From assembly GCA_031213475.1 (NCBI GenBank), contig JARUPZ010000006.1, forward strand, positions 2,757,501-2,821,500: a stretch of 64,000 bases of DNA, given 5' to 3'. Positions 20,437 through 30,540 of this stretch are shown here, piece by piece. The stretch's first letter is position 1. Each line of letters opens with the position of its first letter. The position numbers and the translations under genes were made by a program. Below the pieces are notes generated by a model that searched no databases, was not told the DNA's origin, and was given only the letters and a program-made list of their open reading frames with translations. The stretch comes from Nereocystis luetkeana. Its lineage: Eukaryota; Sar; Phaeophyceae; Laminariales; Laminariaceae.

Positions 20437-21966
20437 CTACTCCTGACATCGTGATCTTGAGTGCACCTCTGCTTTTACCTCTTCGGGCGTACACCAGCCC
20501 AGCGGCCCTTGTTTTCGACTGGTATGAGGTGCTAGTTTAGCAGCAGTCGACAGCACGGTCTCCACTAGAGCAGTTGCCTTATCATCGATACTCCCAATTG
20601 TACCAGGCGGTGGGGGGGTAAGTTCGGTTATCTCCCTATTATTGAGGTCCGCTAGGAGACCGGGGTCTGCCATCAACCGTTGTAGATAAATAGCTCGTTT
20701 TCCGCTGCCTGCTTTTACCCTCCGATTCATCGCGAACCGACCCAACAGGCGAATATTGCAAACCACGAGGTTGTGGTCAGATTCATGCCGATCCTCTGGG
20801 GGTTTCCGTACTGTCATGTTGCGGACCAGGCGTCGATCAACTTGCCGAGTAAGGATGTAGTCTAGCCTACACTGACCCTTCCCGGAGTTTGGAGATTGGA
20901 AAGTGTGCGACACTCCGCGAGTAGGTGTGGCAAAGAACGTGTTGAGGAGCGCAAGCCTGTTGTCATCTGCGAGGAGGAGTAGTCGCTCTCCGTTGTTGTT
21001 CAATTCATCGCGCCCGTATTTACCCATCACCTTACTGCCGGCACATCCGCTCTTTCGCTTGCCGGTGCGAGCATTTGCATCCAAGAGCACAAGTAGGTGA
21101 TCCCCACTTGGGACCCCCGAGACGAATTTGTTCAGTTCGTTCCAGAAGTGATCTTTCTCGCGAACGGGTGCACCCAGTATCGGCGCATAGCCGACAACAA
21201 AAGAAACAGCATTTGATTTTCCCTCAAGTTGAATGCGAACTTTCATCAGTCTGGCACTAACGCACTCCACCTCGAGACCATCCTTGCCCACACCTGCCAC
21301 AATAGACTCCCTGACAGCTAGTCCTACACCATGGGTGCCCTTCCTCTCGTATTTGCTGCCGTCTGCTCCAGAGCAAAAAATCGTGTATCCAGCTGCTGTG
21401 AACGTGCTATGCCCGTTTCCCCTAGTTTCTTGGAGACCTACGACATCGCATCGTAGTTCCTGGCGTACCTTCATGATGACCTCGCTGTGGCCGATGCCAT
21501 TTTTGCCGTTGAAGGTGAGTGTGCGAACATTGAACGTACCCACGACGAGTTCCCCAGCTCTGTACCTAGCCCTAGCATCTGAGCGTAACCTTCGAGCTTC
21601 TCTGCGACCTTTCCGACCTTGCCTCCTCTTCTTCCGTTCACCGTGTTTTTTCTCCTCTACCCTGCGCTTTTCCCAGGCGGTGGGTTTCTTCCGTTCCGTG
21701 TTTTTTCGCCCGGCCCGGTTCGTGCCGAGGTTCCGACGTGCTGGGGGCAGCAATCCCAACGCGCCTCGACGCCCCTCATCTCCTAGATGACGTCGAATGG
21801 GGTGCTTACTCACGTGGATCCTAGCCTCTCTTCTCCGTTCGCTACGAGTTCCACGCTTTCCGCGACGGTGATACGACACGTCTACCGCAGGCAATACTGC
21901 CGCGTGGAAAAACTCCGCGAGAAAAAAATCCGCCCTATCGCTGGCCATCACCGCCGGCTCGACCAT
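20437..21966 (-). CDS. LINE B N-terminal endonuclease part, truncated by a stop codon
   Basis: 509 residues starting at an ATG, with stop codons upstream in frame. A basic region (about residues 75-135) is followed by an endonuclease-exonuclease-phosphatase domain with TFNVRT, GLQETR, LLDANARTG and SDHN, the same catalytic set as family A. It ends at a TAG where copy 2 has AAG, in the linker before the reverse transcriptase. In the intact family the protein would be one endonuclease-RT polypeptide that nicks DNA and primes copying. A truncated endonuclease could be made, but retrotransposition from this copy is unlikely. Confidence 0.8.
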   Translation of the reverse strand: MVEPAVMASDRADFFLAEFFHAAVLPAVDVSYHRRGKRGTRSERRREARIHVSKHPIRRHLGDEGRRGALGLLPPARRNLGTNRAGRKNTERKKPTAWEKRRVEEKKHGERKKRRQGRKGRREARRLRSDARARYRAGELVVGTFNVRTLTFNGKNGIGHSEVIMKVRQELRCDVVGLQETRGNGHSTFTAAGYTIFCSGADGSKYERKGTHGVGLAVRESIVAGVGKDGLEVECVSARLMKVRIQLEGKSNAVSFVVGYAPILGAPVREKDHFWNELNKFVSGVPSGDHLLVLLDANARTGKRKSGCAGSKVMGKYGRDELNNNGERLLLLADDNRLALLNTFFATPTRGVSHTFQSPNSGKGQCRLDYILTRQVDRRLVRNMTVRKPPEDRHESDHNLVVCNIRLLGRFAMNRRVKAGSGKRAIYLQRLMADPGLLADLNNREITELTPPPPGTIGSIDDKATALVETVLSTAAKLAPHTSRKQGPLGWCTPEEVKAEVHSRSRCQE

Positions 21967-22030
21967 GCTCGAACGCTAGTTAGACGCGCAAGCAAGGTCA
22001 AGGCCGCGCTCCACTGGGAGCTCTAGCACG

Positions 22031-22350
22031 TGTTGGGGAAGCCGCAGACCGGAGCTCCACCCCGGCCGGGGAGCAGCCGAGGGAGCCTAGTATTATGTAT
22101 GGTATCGCCACAGGGCTAACACCCCGAGGGGCTTTTGTCCTTGTCTCTTTATCCTCTTAGGGCGTAGTGTCCCCTACTATAACGCGGACCACCATGTCGA
22201 CGCAGTGAGTTGGCGCGCGGGTGTGCTTGATCACCCACCCTGGTTACTCTCTTTTCTCTGTCCCCTCCCATTGTCCAAGCTACACCGCTTGCCCATCCTT
22301 TTCCTTTTACACGTGTTGCTCTCGTATCGCCGAAGGCCGGGGTGCTCGTA
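22031..22350. other. Spacer between LINE B copy 1 and the copia element
   Basis: May include the 5' UTR of the LINE. It ends in the copia target sequence TCGTA (22346-22350). No gene seen. Confidence 0.5.
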
Positions 22351-22800
22351 TGTTATTGGTATTGTGTGGCTATACCCTGGCAATGTAGGCGAAGGCTGTG
22401 TCCTCAGCGTAAGCCGAGTGATGACACCGGTCACGCAGTGACCAGGAGTGCGATACTCCGGTGTGGTAGTGAGAAAAAGACGTGATAACACGTAAACACT
22501 GGCGCTTAGTTGGCCAACACACACAGATGAATTCCACAGAGAATGCAGGAGTCCATATGACGGCAGCTTCCAGAGATGAACAGGCAGCTAGGTTACCATC
22601 ACGATTCGTCGAGATCAACACGAGAGAGTGAGGTACTCGGTCCTACCAGCTCGGTCCTACCAGCAGATATAATACGAATGCTATTCCTCCGCATAATATA
22701 CGTTACATGCCGAAACGGTACATAGACTACGATCTACGATACAGTGCAGTGCTACTGAACATTGACTCATACATGGTCATGTGCTAACATTTCCATAACA
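22351..22800 (-). repeat. 3' LTR of the copia element
   Basis: 450 bp, nearly identical to 28905-29354. Shared features include a CTACCAGCTCGGTC short duplication and the AT-rich ATATAATACGAATGC block. Confidence 0.93.
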
Positions 22801-22812
22801 CTCCCCTTCAAT
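22801..22812 (-). promoter_or_regulatory. Polypurine tract of the copia element
   Basis: On the minus strand TTGAAGGGGAG lies immediately before the 3' LTR, the expected position for priming plus-strand DNA synthesis. Confidence 0.75.
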
Positions 22813-23258
22813 GAAAATTGCCCTGAATTGTATCAAACTATAATTTTGACAAACAAACCTAGAAAACGAATCCAATTCGATGTTGAAACAATAAAGTCCA
22901 GAAAACAATCAAGTGGGTGATAATAGAAGTAGTTCAAGAGACCACTCCATTCGATGCAATTAAGCAGTTCATTCGATGCTTTAACCAGTATAAATTGTAA
23001 CGATGTTTTGTGCCCTATGTGCATACATTTATGTGCTTGCAAAAGTACTGCTATTGTATCTTGCACAAACCAAATTTACCATAGCCTTCAATCCTACATG
23101 GCTCGTTCAACCAGTGATGGTGCGAGGCCGAATGTTGACTATTGAAATAGCAAACTGATTCACACAAATAACAGTTTCACAAAACAACCACACAAACACA
23201 AAACACAGATGTTGATGACACAAACATATAACACACGATGTTGACAACGACTTTTACA

Positions 23259-26200
23259 TCAGAAGTTGTTGATGATGTCCAGTAGCTGCTGGAAACGCGG
23301 CTTGGCAAAATGCTTGGTCCCTATGTCGGCGGGGTTGTCGTTGGTGGGGATGTAGTGCGTCGAAATCTTCCCCTCGGTGACCAGCTCGCGGATGTAGAAG
23401 TAGCGGAGAGCAATGTGCTTGGTGCGAGAGCTGAACGATCGGTTCCCGAGCGCATGCAGAGTTGCAGTGTTGTCGCAGTGAAGTGGCACTTGAACGAACT
23501 GCTCCCCAAACCCAAGCTCCGTCATCATGTTCATGCAGAACACGGCTTCTTTCATCGCGAGTGCCGATGCAACCAGCTCAGCCTCCATGGTGGACATGGC
23601 AGTCAGGCTTTGAAGGCCCGACTTGAAGCTAATTGGTGCTCTGGCCAACATCATGATGTAACACGACGTCGACTTGCCGTTGTCCGGGTTGTTAGCCCAG
23701 TTAGCGTCCGAAAAGGCTGTGAGCTTAAAACCTCCCTTCTTGTACACTATGGTGAAGCTGGTGGACCCCGCCAGGTACCTCAGAATGTGCTTGGCCGCGA
23801 CCATGTGCACCTTCGACGGTTTTGACATAGCACGAGAGAGCTGGCTCGAGCTGTACATTATGTCATACCTGAGGACAGAAGACAGGTACATGACCGTGCC
23901 GGCGATCGCTTGGTACCGTTGCGTCTCCTCGGCGTTGAGCAGTGTCTCCTCCGGCTGCTTAGTGGAGAGCTCGGGTCCGTAACCAGGGGTCAGCGTTGGC
24001 TTGCAGTTCGCGAAGCCGAACCGCTCCAAGGCGGACTTGGTGTATTCCTCCTGGTCTATTGTGAGTGTCTTCTCCGCCCGGTTCCGGGTGACCTGTAGCC
24101 CAAGTACACGCGACACATCGCCCATGTCGGTCATCTTGAACCGGTCCATTAGTTGTGTCTTGATCTTCTCGATCACTTCGATGTTACCACCAATCACGAG
24201 TAGATCGTCCACGTAAAGTGTGAGGATGATGGTGACATCGTTGTGCCTGTAAATGTATACGCACGTGTCAGATTTCAGCGGGACGAAACCGATGATCTTG
24301 AGGACGGGGTCAATGGTGTGAAACCAGTTCCCGGGGCTTTGTGCTAGCCCGTAGAGGCTTTTCTCCAGCCTCATGACTAGAGGACCTCCATCCTTGTCCT
24401 TGGTCTCATATCCAGGGGGTTGCGCGACGAACACTTCCTCTTCAATGTCCGCATACAGGAAAGCTGTCTTGACATCAAGCTGAATGACTTCCCAGTCCAT
24501 TTCCACAGCTATAGCAAGCACCATCCGAACACTCTGCAGCCTGCAAACCGGAGCGAACGTGTTGCCGCTGTCTAGCCCATGTACTTGGTTCCAGACTTGC
24601 GCGACCACCCGCGCCTTGTAGGAATTATCGGCCTTACGCTTCAGAACCCACTTTGAGTTGATGATCTTCTGTCCCGGAGGAATAGTAGAGCGCGGAACGA
24701 GCTTGTAGACCTTGAGTTCATGCAGGCTGTTCATCTCCTTATCCGCAGCAGCGCGCCAAAATGAAGCTTCCGGTGTTTTCATGGCGTCGTAGAACGATTT
24801 AGGGATTCCCGGCTGCATAGTCTGCACAGCATATGCGTACTCTGCGAACCGAGGCATGTCGTCCTTGTGGGCGACGTCCTGATACTCCCCCATCGTGGAG
24901 TATGCGAAATTTAGGCGTCGGAGTTTGCTGACAGTCCTGGCGTTAGGTGTCATAGCAGTAGCTCTGGTAACAGCCGGTGTAATCGCGCGGCTTCCGCGCG
25001 ACGCAGACCCACCTCGCGAAGAACCACCACGCGAAGCAGATCCGGAAAGCAAAGATCCCGATGGCGAAGCACCCGATGGCGAAGCACCCGATGGCGAAAC
25101 ACCGGATGGCGAAGCACCGGATGGCGAAGCACCGGATGGCGGAGGACCCTGCTCGGCAGGGCTTACTCCCCCAGGCGGAATAGATGGAGTAGTGGCTGCA
25201 GTATCAATGCCAATGTCGCGGTTGGTGACATCATGGATTTGCCCTATAAGTGTAGTTACTAACGGATCTGCAGCGTCTATGTTAGGAGAAGGCCCATGGA
25301 TGTCTGTGTTAGACGTGTGGTCGCGCACATCCCTTACCAGGTCGTCTCCTTCGTCATACGTAAACTCTCCGTCGTCAAAGCCACCGACCTCCAGGCGAGG
25401 CAGTGCTGAGGGCGTCTCAATGAAGACGACGTTTCGACTCTCCCTCACACGCTTCGTCGCCGGGTTGTAGATCCGGTAAGACTTGCTGTCCGTGCTGTAC
25501 CCAACCAGGCGTCCTTCCCAAGCACGCGACTCCAATTTCTTGGTGTGGGTTTCTACATGCACAAACGACCTAGCCCCGATCACCCGAAGGTTCCCGAGGT
25601 AAGCATCCTTGCCGTAGAGTGCCTTGTAAGGCGTACCGTTGCTCAACGCCGCATGTGGGACCCGGTTGCTTAGGTAGACTGCCGCCTGCATCAACTCCCC
25701 CCAGAGAAAACTCGGGAGATCCGAATCAGTAAGTAGACAGCGTACGATGCTAGCAAGCGTCCGACCTGCCCGCTCGTTCGCGCTGATCTGCCGTGGGGTG
25801 TTGGTAGACGCAACCTCCAACTGGATTCCAATGTCGACACAGTACTGGCGGAACTCCGAACTCGTAAACTCTGTACCTTTGTCCCCCTTCAGCCGGACCA
25901 AGCGCTCTTTGGACCGAATCACAACGGCCTTGTTGAACAGCTCGAGGGAGTCAACGGTGTTTGTCTTGCTCTTGATGAGGAATATCTCCTTCCACTTCGT
26001 CAGTTGGTCAACAAACTTGGTGACGAAAGCGTAACCGCCCAGTGCTAGAGGGCTGATAGGCCCCATGGTGTCTACGGTGACAAGCTCAAAAGGTCGCTCC
26101 ACGTCATATAATGCTCGCTTCGGGTGGGGTTGTTGCTCACTTTTGCCGAAGGGGCAGACGTCGCACGGCGTCAGGTCACCTTTGTAGTCAACGCCGCTGC

Positions 26201-28016
26201 ACGGTGTCTGCCGCAGAACATTCATGCTGTTGCGATTGACATGCCCCATGCGCCGGTGCCACAGGTTGGCCGATACCACCTTCAAGGCAGCACCGCCGTT
26301 AGGCTTCACGGAGACCCCTGCACGGCCCTCCAGCTCAACTTCGATGGAGCACATGGTCTTCCTGGTCGCTTCGTCAACACCCAGGTTCTTCATCGGCAGG
26401 ACAAGGTCGTCTTTCTCCAACCGCGGGTTGTCCGGGTAGAACAGCGAAGCCATTCCTCCCAGCATTGCCTGAGAGACGGAGAAGAGGTTCGTCCCCAGCC
26501 CAGGCACGACGATTGCTCGGAAGGAGAAATCCCGCTTGTTCCTACCGTCATCGGCAATGGCGCCGTTGATAGTGCCGGCAGCTACCCCGTGCAGGATGTG
26601 CTGGCCAGCCGCGACGATTTCGTGGGGAACCTGAAGAGATTCGTAATCTCGCATCAAGGCAAGCAGTCCTGGAGTAAGCTCCGGGTCTACGAAGTTGTAG
26701 GACGCTCCGCTGTCCACCAGCATACGGATGACGGAACCATCGGTGAGAAGCCCACCCCCACCATACAGGTCGGGAGTGGTCGCCATGAGCGCTTGGAAGA
26801 TCCCTTCCGACAGACGGTGGTTGGTCGGTGACTCCGCCGGAGCAGACGCAGGCGCCGCCGGCGCGACGGCGAGCCCCGCGGTGATCACCCCAGTACAGGG
26901 GGGCGGCGCGGCCGCCGCTGACACCGCGTGGAACGAGTACCCGAAAGTGTTCTGTGCCGGAGAAGAAAGTGGGGCCATGTGGGCGCTCCCGACGTGAGCG
27001 AAGCTAGCGTCGCTCACCGGTTGTTGAGGGGCTGCACCCAGGTGTGCGCTCCCGACGGGAGCGAAACCACCATGGCCCGGTGTCTGCAGAAGCGCCAGGC
27101 GCGCAGATAGCGACTGGATCTCCTTTTGCGCCTTGCACTCGTTGTCGCTGTGCGTGACGGTCTTGTGGTAGGAGCACCATTTTGGAGAAGGGTCGCTGCC
27201 GCTACCCTTCTTGCCCTTCTTTTTCCACGACGACTTTCCTGTCTTCGGCCTAATTTTCTTGGCCGGGGCAGGGCAGTCTCGCTGGAAGTGACCGTAAGCC
27301 TTGCAGTTGTGGCAATGATCCGTACTTGTTGCAGCCATCGCCGCTCCGCGGCCGACCACCGCAGGACCCGACGATTTCCTCGACTGCGCGTCGATGAAGT
27401 AGTTTGTAGCCGTCTTCTTCAACGCCTCCACGTCCGGAAACGGGCTCCGGTAGTGCATGTCCTGGAGGAATCGGTACTCCGAGGAGTGCGTAAGTGCACT
27501 AAGCACCAAATCCTCGTAAGATTCATCGGTGGTGGGCTCCCCCATGTCGTCGAGGCGAAGCTTGAGGTCGTCCATGTTAGCCAGGAAGTCGATGACGTTC
27601 TGGCCAGGCCGGAGCTTCGCGGCGTGGAGCTGTGTCTTGCAGACCCGACGGGATTCCTTTGTGTTGCCGTCGAAACGCTCCTTGAGAGCCGCCCACGCCG
27701 CTGCCCCGTCACCCATCTCACCCCCAGACTTCGCTTGGAAAGGCCTGGTGGTGATGTTTGCCGACCCGGTAGTGGAGAAGTAAACCAGCGAGTATAGCTG
27801 GTTGTTGCAGGCTTTCCATGTTGCCGTTGCTGCAACAGCATCAGTGTCCGTACCCACGGGGCACGGCTCCCCGTCGAGGATCTTGAGAAGTTCCTGTGAA
27901 TGGAACCCCACTGCCTGGCGAAACTTCGCCTGCCATTCCCTGTAATCCCGTTGCTCTTTGCAAAGGCCCACGGATTCAAGGGTGCGTTTTAACGCGTTGA
28001 ACGACGATTCCGCCAT
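23259..28016 (-). CDS. Copia gag-pol polyprotein
   Basis: A single 1585-residue ORF starting at an ATG, ordered as in Ty1/copia: protease, integrase, RT, RNase H. Gag occupies about residues 1-230 and is followed by a CCHC knuckle CHNCKAYGHFQRDC (about 236-249). Aspartic protease has MLVDSGAS (about 433). Integrase has an HHCC finger (LWHRRMGHV, CDVCPFGK; about 584-622) and a D-D-E core (TVDTMG, KGDKGTEF, NERAGRT; about 648, 712, 750). Reverse transcriptase has QLDVKTAFLY (about 1176) and TLYVDDLLV (about 1268). RNase H has FSDANWANN, MEAELVA and CDNTATLHAL (about 1434-1520). A hydrophilic PSGAS-type repeat lies between integrase and RT. No frameshift or stop is present, so the element may be active. 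Confidence 0.95.
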   Translation of the reverse strand: MAESSFNALKRTLESVGLCKEQRDYREWQAKFRQAVGFHSQELLKILDGEPCPVGTDTDAVAATATWKACNNQLYSLVYFSTTGSANITTRPFQAKSGGEMGDGAAAWAALKERFDGNTKESRRVCKTQLHAAKLRPGQNVIDFLANMDDLKLRLDDMGEPTTDESYEDLVLSALTHSSEYRFLQDMHYRSPFPDVEALKKTATNYFIDAQSRKSSGPAVVGRGAAMAATSTDHCHNCKAYGHFQRDCPAPAKKIRPKTGKSSWKKKGKKGSGSDPSPKWCSYHKTVTHSDNECKAQKEIQSLSARLALLQTPGHGGFAPVGSAHLGAAPQQPVSDASFAHVGSAHMAPLSSPAQNTFGYSFHAVSAAAAPPPCTGVITAGLAVAPAAPASAPAESPTNHRLSEGIFQALMATTPDLYGGGGLLTDGSVIRMLVDSGASYNFVDPELTPGLLALMRDYESLQVPHEIVAAGQHILHGVAAGTINGAIADDGRNKRDFSFRAIVVPGLGTNLFSVSQAMLGGMASLFYPDNPRLEKDDLVLPMKNLGVDEATRKTMCSIEVELEGRAGVSVKPNGGAALKVVSANLWHRRMGHVNRNSMNVLRQTPCSGVDYKGDLTPCDVCPFGKSEQQPHPKRALYDVERPFELVTVDTMGPISPLALGGYAFVTKFVDQLTKWKEIFLIKSKTNTVDSLELFNKAVVIRSKERLVRLKGDKGTEFTSSEFRQYCVDIGIQLEVASTNTPRQISANERAGRTLASIVRCLLTDSDLPSFLWGELMQAAVYLSNRVPHAALSNGTPYKALYGKDAYLGNLRVIGARSFVHVETHTKKLESRAWEGRLVGYSTDSKSYRIYNPATKRVRESRNVVFIETPSALPRLEVGGFDDGEFTYDEGDDLVRDVRDHTSNTDIHGPSPNIDAADPLVTTLIGQIHDVTNRDIGIDTAATTPSIPPGGVSPAEQGPPPSGASPSGASPSGVSPSGASPSGASPSGSLLSGSASRGGSSRGGSASRGSRAITPAVTRATAMTPNARTVSKLRRLNFAYSTMGEYQDVAHKDDMPRFAEYAYAVQTMQPGIPKSFYDAMKTPEASFWRAAADKEMNSLHELKVYKLVPRSTIPPGQKIINSKWVLKRKADNSYKARVVAQVWNQVHGLDSGNTFAPVCRLQSVRMVLAIAVEMDWEVIQLDVKTAFLYADIEEEVFVAQPPGYETKDKDGGPLVMRLEKSLYGLAQSPGNWFHTIDPVLKIIGFVPLKSDTCVYIYRHNDVTIILTLYVDDLLVIGGNIEVIEKIKTQLMDRFKMTDMGDVSRVLGLQVTRNRAEKTLTIDQEEYTKSALERFGFANCKPTLTPGYGPELSTKQPEETLLNAEETQRYQAIAGTVMYLSSVLRYDIMYSSSQLSRAMSKPSKVHMVAAKHILRYLAGSTSFTIVYKKGGFKLTAFSDANWANNPDNGKSTSCYIMMLARAPISFKSGLQSLTAMSTMEAELVASALAMKEAVFCMNMMTELGFGEQFVQVPLHCDNTATLHALGNRSFSSRTKHIALRYFYIRELVTEGKISTHYIPTNDNPADIGTKHFAKPRFQQLLDIINNF

Positions 28017-28890
28017 CGCTTCCCGACCCTAACCAGGGACCGGGGCTACGCGCAAGGCGCGCAGGCTTTACCCACACGTAGAACGCCCCGAGTACCGGAG
28101 TGAGCTCGACGCGCAAGGGACAGTGCAGGGTGTTAATTTGCTACACGGATGTAGGCTTTGCAGGATTGCAGCCCTGAAGCTCACAATCCACGTCTTCCGG
28201 ACACTCTCCAGTATCCGCCCAGACTTCTGTGCTCCGCGAGACACAGGTACAACCTACCACAGTTGACTAAGCTGCGGTGTGTGGCGTCGGAGGCGTCAAC
28301 TCCGGCCACGTCCTGCAGGCACACGGGTCAGATGCACTGCTCAGACTTGTCGAATCCTCAATCTTACACACGCACCGCGAACCGGTACGAGAAAAATGGT
28401 CTTGGATGTAGACAGCACCTCGCGTGACGCCGCACGCGCAGGTAACGTGATGCGATTCACGTTGTATGGGACTGCCGCACCGGATTCAAACAGCCCAGTC
28501 AGATCCCCACCCTTAACACACGCTACCAAGTCGGCACTCAGCAGGTGGAAGGTGTCTTGGACAGACTACGCCTCGCGATACGACACGCGCAGGCGATTTA
28601 GGGAAATCGATTTGAACACACGCGGAACACCAGAGCGGTGCTCTGCACGCGCAAACCAACAACCCTGCACAACTCTATTCGCCGACCGGAATCAACGCCT
28701 AGATGTTATGCTCCCGAATGCTTTACACACAGCAGTATCGTACCGAATGTGCAGCCGAGAACCCAGGTGATCAATCCGGATCCAAACAGCAGCCGGGTTG
28801 ACTCAGTGTAGACCTCCAACAGGAAGCAGACTCCAGCAGAAGAGACCTTCGCGAAAAAAATGTGTATGCACACTACTCGCCACGCTCACG
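28017..28890 (-). other. Untranslated leader of the copia element
   Basis: Some 870 nt between the primer-binding site and the gag ATG, long for a copia element. I see no ORF with meaning and no splice-supported extension; it may hold packaging signals. Confidence 0.5.
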
Positions 28891-28904
28891 AGGCTATCAT
28901 AACC
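28885..28904 (-). promoter_or_regulatory. Putative primer-binding site, half-tRNA type
   Basis: Directly after the 5' LTR the minus strand reads GGTTATGATAGCC. GGTTATGA is complementary to the TCATAACC of the initiator methionine tRNA anticodon loop region. Copia-type elements are known to prime from an initiator-tRNA fragment cut in the anticodon arm, so this internal match is credible, though beyond 8 bases the pairing is imperfect. Confidence 0.55.
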
Positions 28905-29354
28905 TGTTATTGGTATTGTGTGGCTATACCCTGGCAGTGTAGGCGAAGGCTGTGTCCTCAGCGTAAGCCGAGTGATGACACCGGTCACGCAGTGACCAGG
29001 AGTGCGATACTCCGGTGTGGTAGTGAGAAAAAGACGTGATAACACGTAAACACTGACGCTTAGTTGGCCAACACACACAGATGAATTCCACAGAGAATGC
29101 AGGAGTCCAGATGACGGCAGCTTCCAGAGATGAACAGGCAGCTAGGTTACCATCACGATTCGTCGAGATCAACACGAGAGAGTGAGGTAGTCGGTCCTAC
29201 CAGCTCGGTCCTACCAGCAGATATAATACGAATGCTATTCCTCCGCATAATATACGTTACATGCCGAAACGGTACATAGACTACGATCTACGATACAGTG
29301 CAGTGCTACTGAACATTGACTCATACATGGTCATGTGCTAACATTTCGATAACA
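28905..29354 (-). repeat. 5' LTR of the copia element
   Basis: 450 bp with TGTTAT..ATAACA ends, followed by the target duplication TCGTA at 29355-29359. It would carry the element's promoter. Confidence 0.93.
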
Positions 29355-29371
29355 TCGTAACACCCGCGCAG

Positions 29372-29766
29372 CATGTTGTTCTCATTGTTCTCACGTTAAC
29401 CTGCGTTAACTCACAATACAATGCAGTCCGTGGTCGCAGGACAGGCTCCAATAACTCTCGAGTGGAAGAAATACATCAAGTAAAATAGAGGCAAAAACAA
29501 AAAAAACAAGCATACGCGCTCCACCACTGCGGACACCAGGGAAGCAAAAAGGAGACTAATACTAGCAGACAATAACCTAAAAAAGAAGATGAAGCGAAAC
29601 AAAAAAAACAAAACAAAACAAAAACAGAAGCAGATAGCAAAACGCGAAAAAAGTCAAAACGGACCATGCTAACAAAGACACAACAAAGAGGTACAAACGG
29701 GAATGAAAAAAAAAATGAAAAAAAGAAGGGACAAAAAAGCGATAATCACGGGCGGGGGGGGAAGAA
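29372..29766 (-). mobile_element. LINE family B, copy 4 (3' UTR only)
   Basis: Antisense 3' UTR matching 17700-18090: CAATGCAGTCCGTGGTCGCAG, CTCCACCACTGCGGACACC and the G-run near 29753. It is truncated there, next to a TACCTGGTA at 29773. The copia element sits just outside its 3' end. Confidence 0.75.
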
Positions 29767-30111
29767 AATATATACCTGGTACGGAGTATTGAAGCTTAGG
29801 CCCTACTAAGAAACACCCCTATAGTAGTTGATACACTCAATTTTCAAATATTTTTGCAAGCTGCGCAATACGCTTGTGTACAACTATTTACTCTTAGTTT
29901 TGTTGGGCACGTTTCATTACTTTTACTTTCTAGCCTACTAACTCGTAGGAGGTTTTACCCTCAACGAGCTTCTGGGCAAGCCGTGGTCACAGGTGTCTAC
30001 CCTTTTCCCCCCCGGTATGTGACTTGATTGTTTATCGCGCAAAAGGTTCAGCATTCCCATTGCTCGTCGATTTTCATCGATTGTAGCTAACTCACGCTCT
30101 CGCGCTTTCCG
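29767..30111. other. AT-rich non-coding spacer
   Basis: No gene or shared repeat seen apart from the TACCTGGTA at 29773-29781. Confidence 0.45.
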
Positions 30112-30242
30112 CTAATCTATTTTTAATGCAAGAAAAAGCCCCAAACAAACAGCAAAGAGCATGCACACGGTGAGGCTTGAACCCACGAAATTGACTTTGA
30201 TAGGCACGCGGACAACCTACCAAGCCACCAGGGACGCCGGCT
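30112..30242 (-). mobile_element. tRNA-derived SINE-like element 2
   Basis: The minus strand begins AGCCGGCGTCCCTGGTGG like element 1. It has an A-box-like TGGCTTGGTAGG (30216-30227) and B box GGTTCAAGCCT (30173-30183) about 44 bp apart, and a T/A-rich 3' part. The T arm pairs with one wobble. The anticodon arm is poor, so a functional tRNA is unlikely. Confidence 0.5.
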
Positions 30243-30540
30243 ACTCTGTTCTATACGTATTTCATTTTTTTTGTTTTCGTGTTTCGTTCATAGTAAGTAG
30301 TATGTGGGAGTTGTGTACCTGGTATAATTTATGAGAACATGTATTCATAGTACCCCGTAGTTTTATAGGAATTTTAGTAATTGCTAGTGAAGTTTAGTAC
30401 AACTCGATTTTAATTTATTAATTTCGTGATTCTTGGTGGGAATTGATGGGAATAGACGAACAGACCATCACGAATAAATGCATCTCGCGGGGGAAGAAGA
30501 GGCACGTTGTGTCCGCCGAAGGCAGCCAAAAATTCGCGGG
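30243..30540. other. AT-rich non-coding spacer
   Basis: Contains TACCTGGTATAATT at 30316, a flank that recurs at 57180. No gene seen. Confidence 0.45.

Larger units (their letters stand above)
17688..22030 (-). mobile_element. LINE family B, copy 1, long but inactivated
   Basis: Minus-strand LINE with an AAC-type tail (17688-17704), a 3' UTR to about 18180 that includes a G-run (seen as 18077-18088 on the plus strand) and coding sequence to 21966. Compared with copy 2 (36886-39698) it carries one premature stop (20437-20439) and two single-base deletions (near 19918 and near 19520). The upstream boundary is not defined, as no second copy covers it. Confidence 0.85.
22351..29354 (-). mobile_element. 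Complete Ty1/copia LTR retrotransposon
   Basis: 7004 bp bounded by two 450-bp LTRs with TGTTAT..ATAACA ends and a perfect 5-bp target duplication TCGTA (22346-22350 and 29355-29359). It contains one intact 1585-residue gag-pol ORF, a primer-binding-site candidate next to the 5' LTR and a purine tract next to the 3' LTR. I count only about five mismatches between the LTRs, so insertion is recent. Removing the element joins ..GGTGCTCGTA to ACACCCGCGC. Confidence 0.95.

Noticed and set aside
23310-23825. Plus-strand ORFs inside the copia element
   Set aside because: They are antisense shadows of the intact gag-pol frame.
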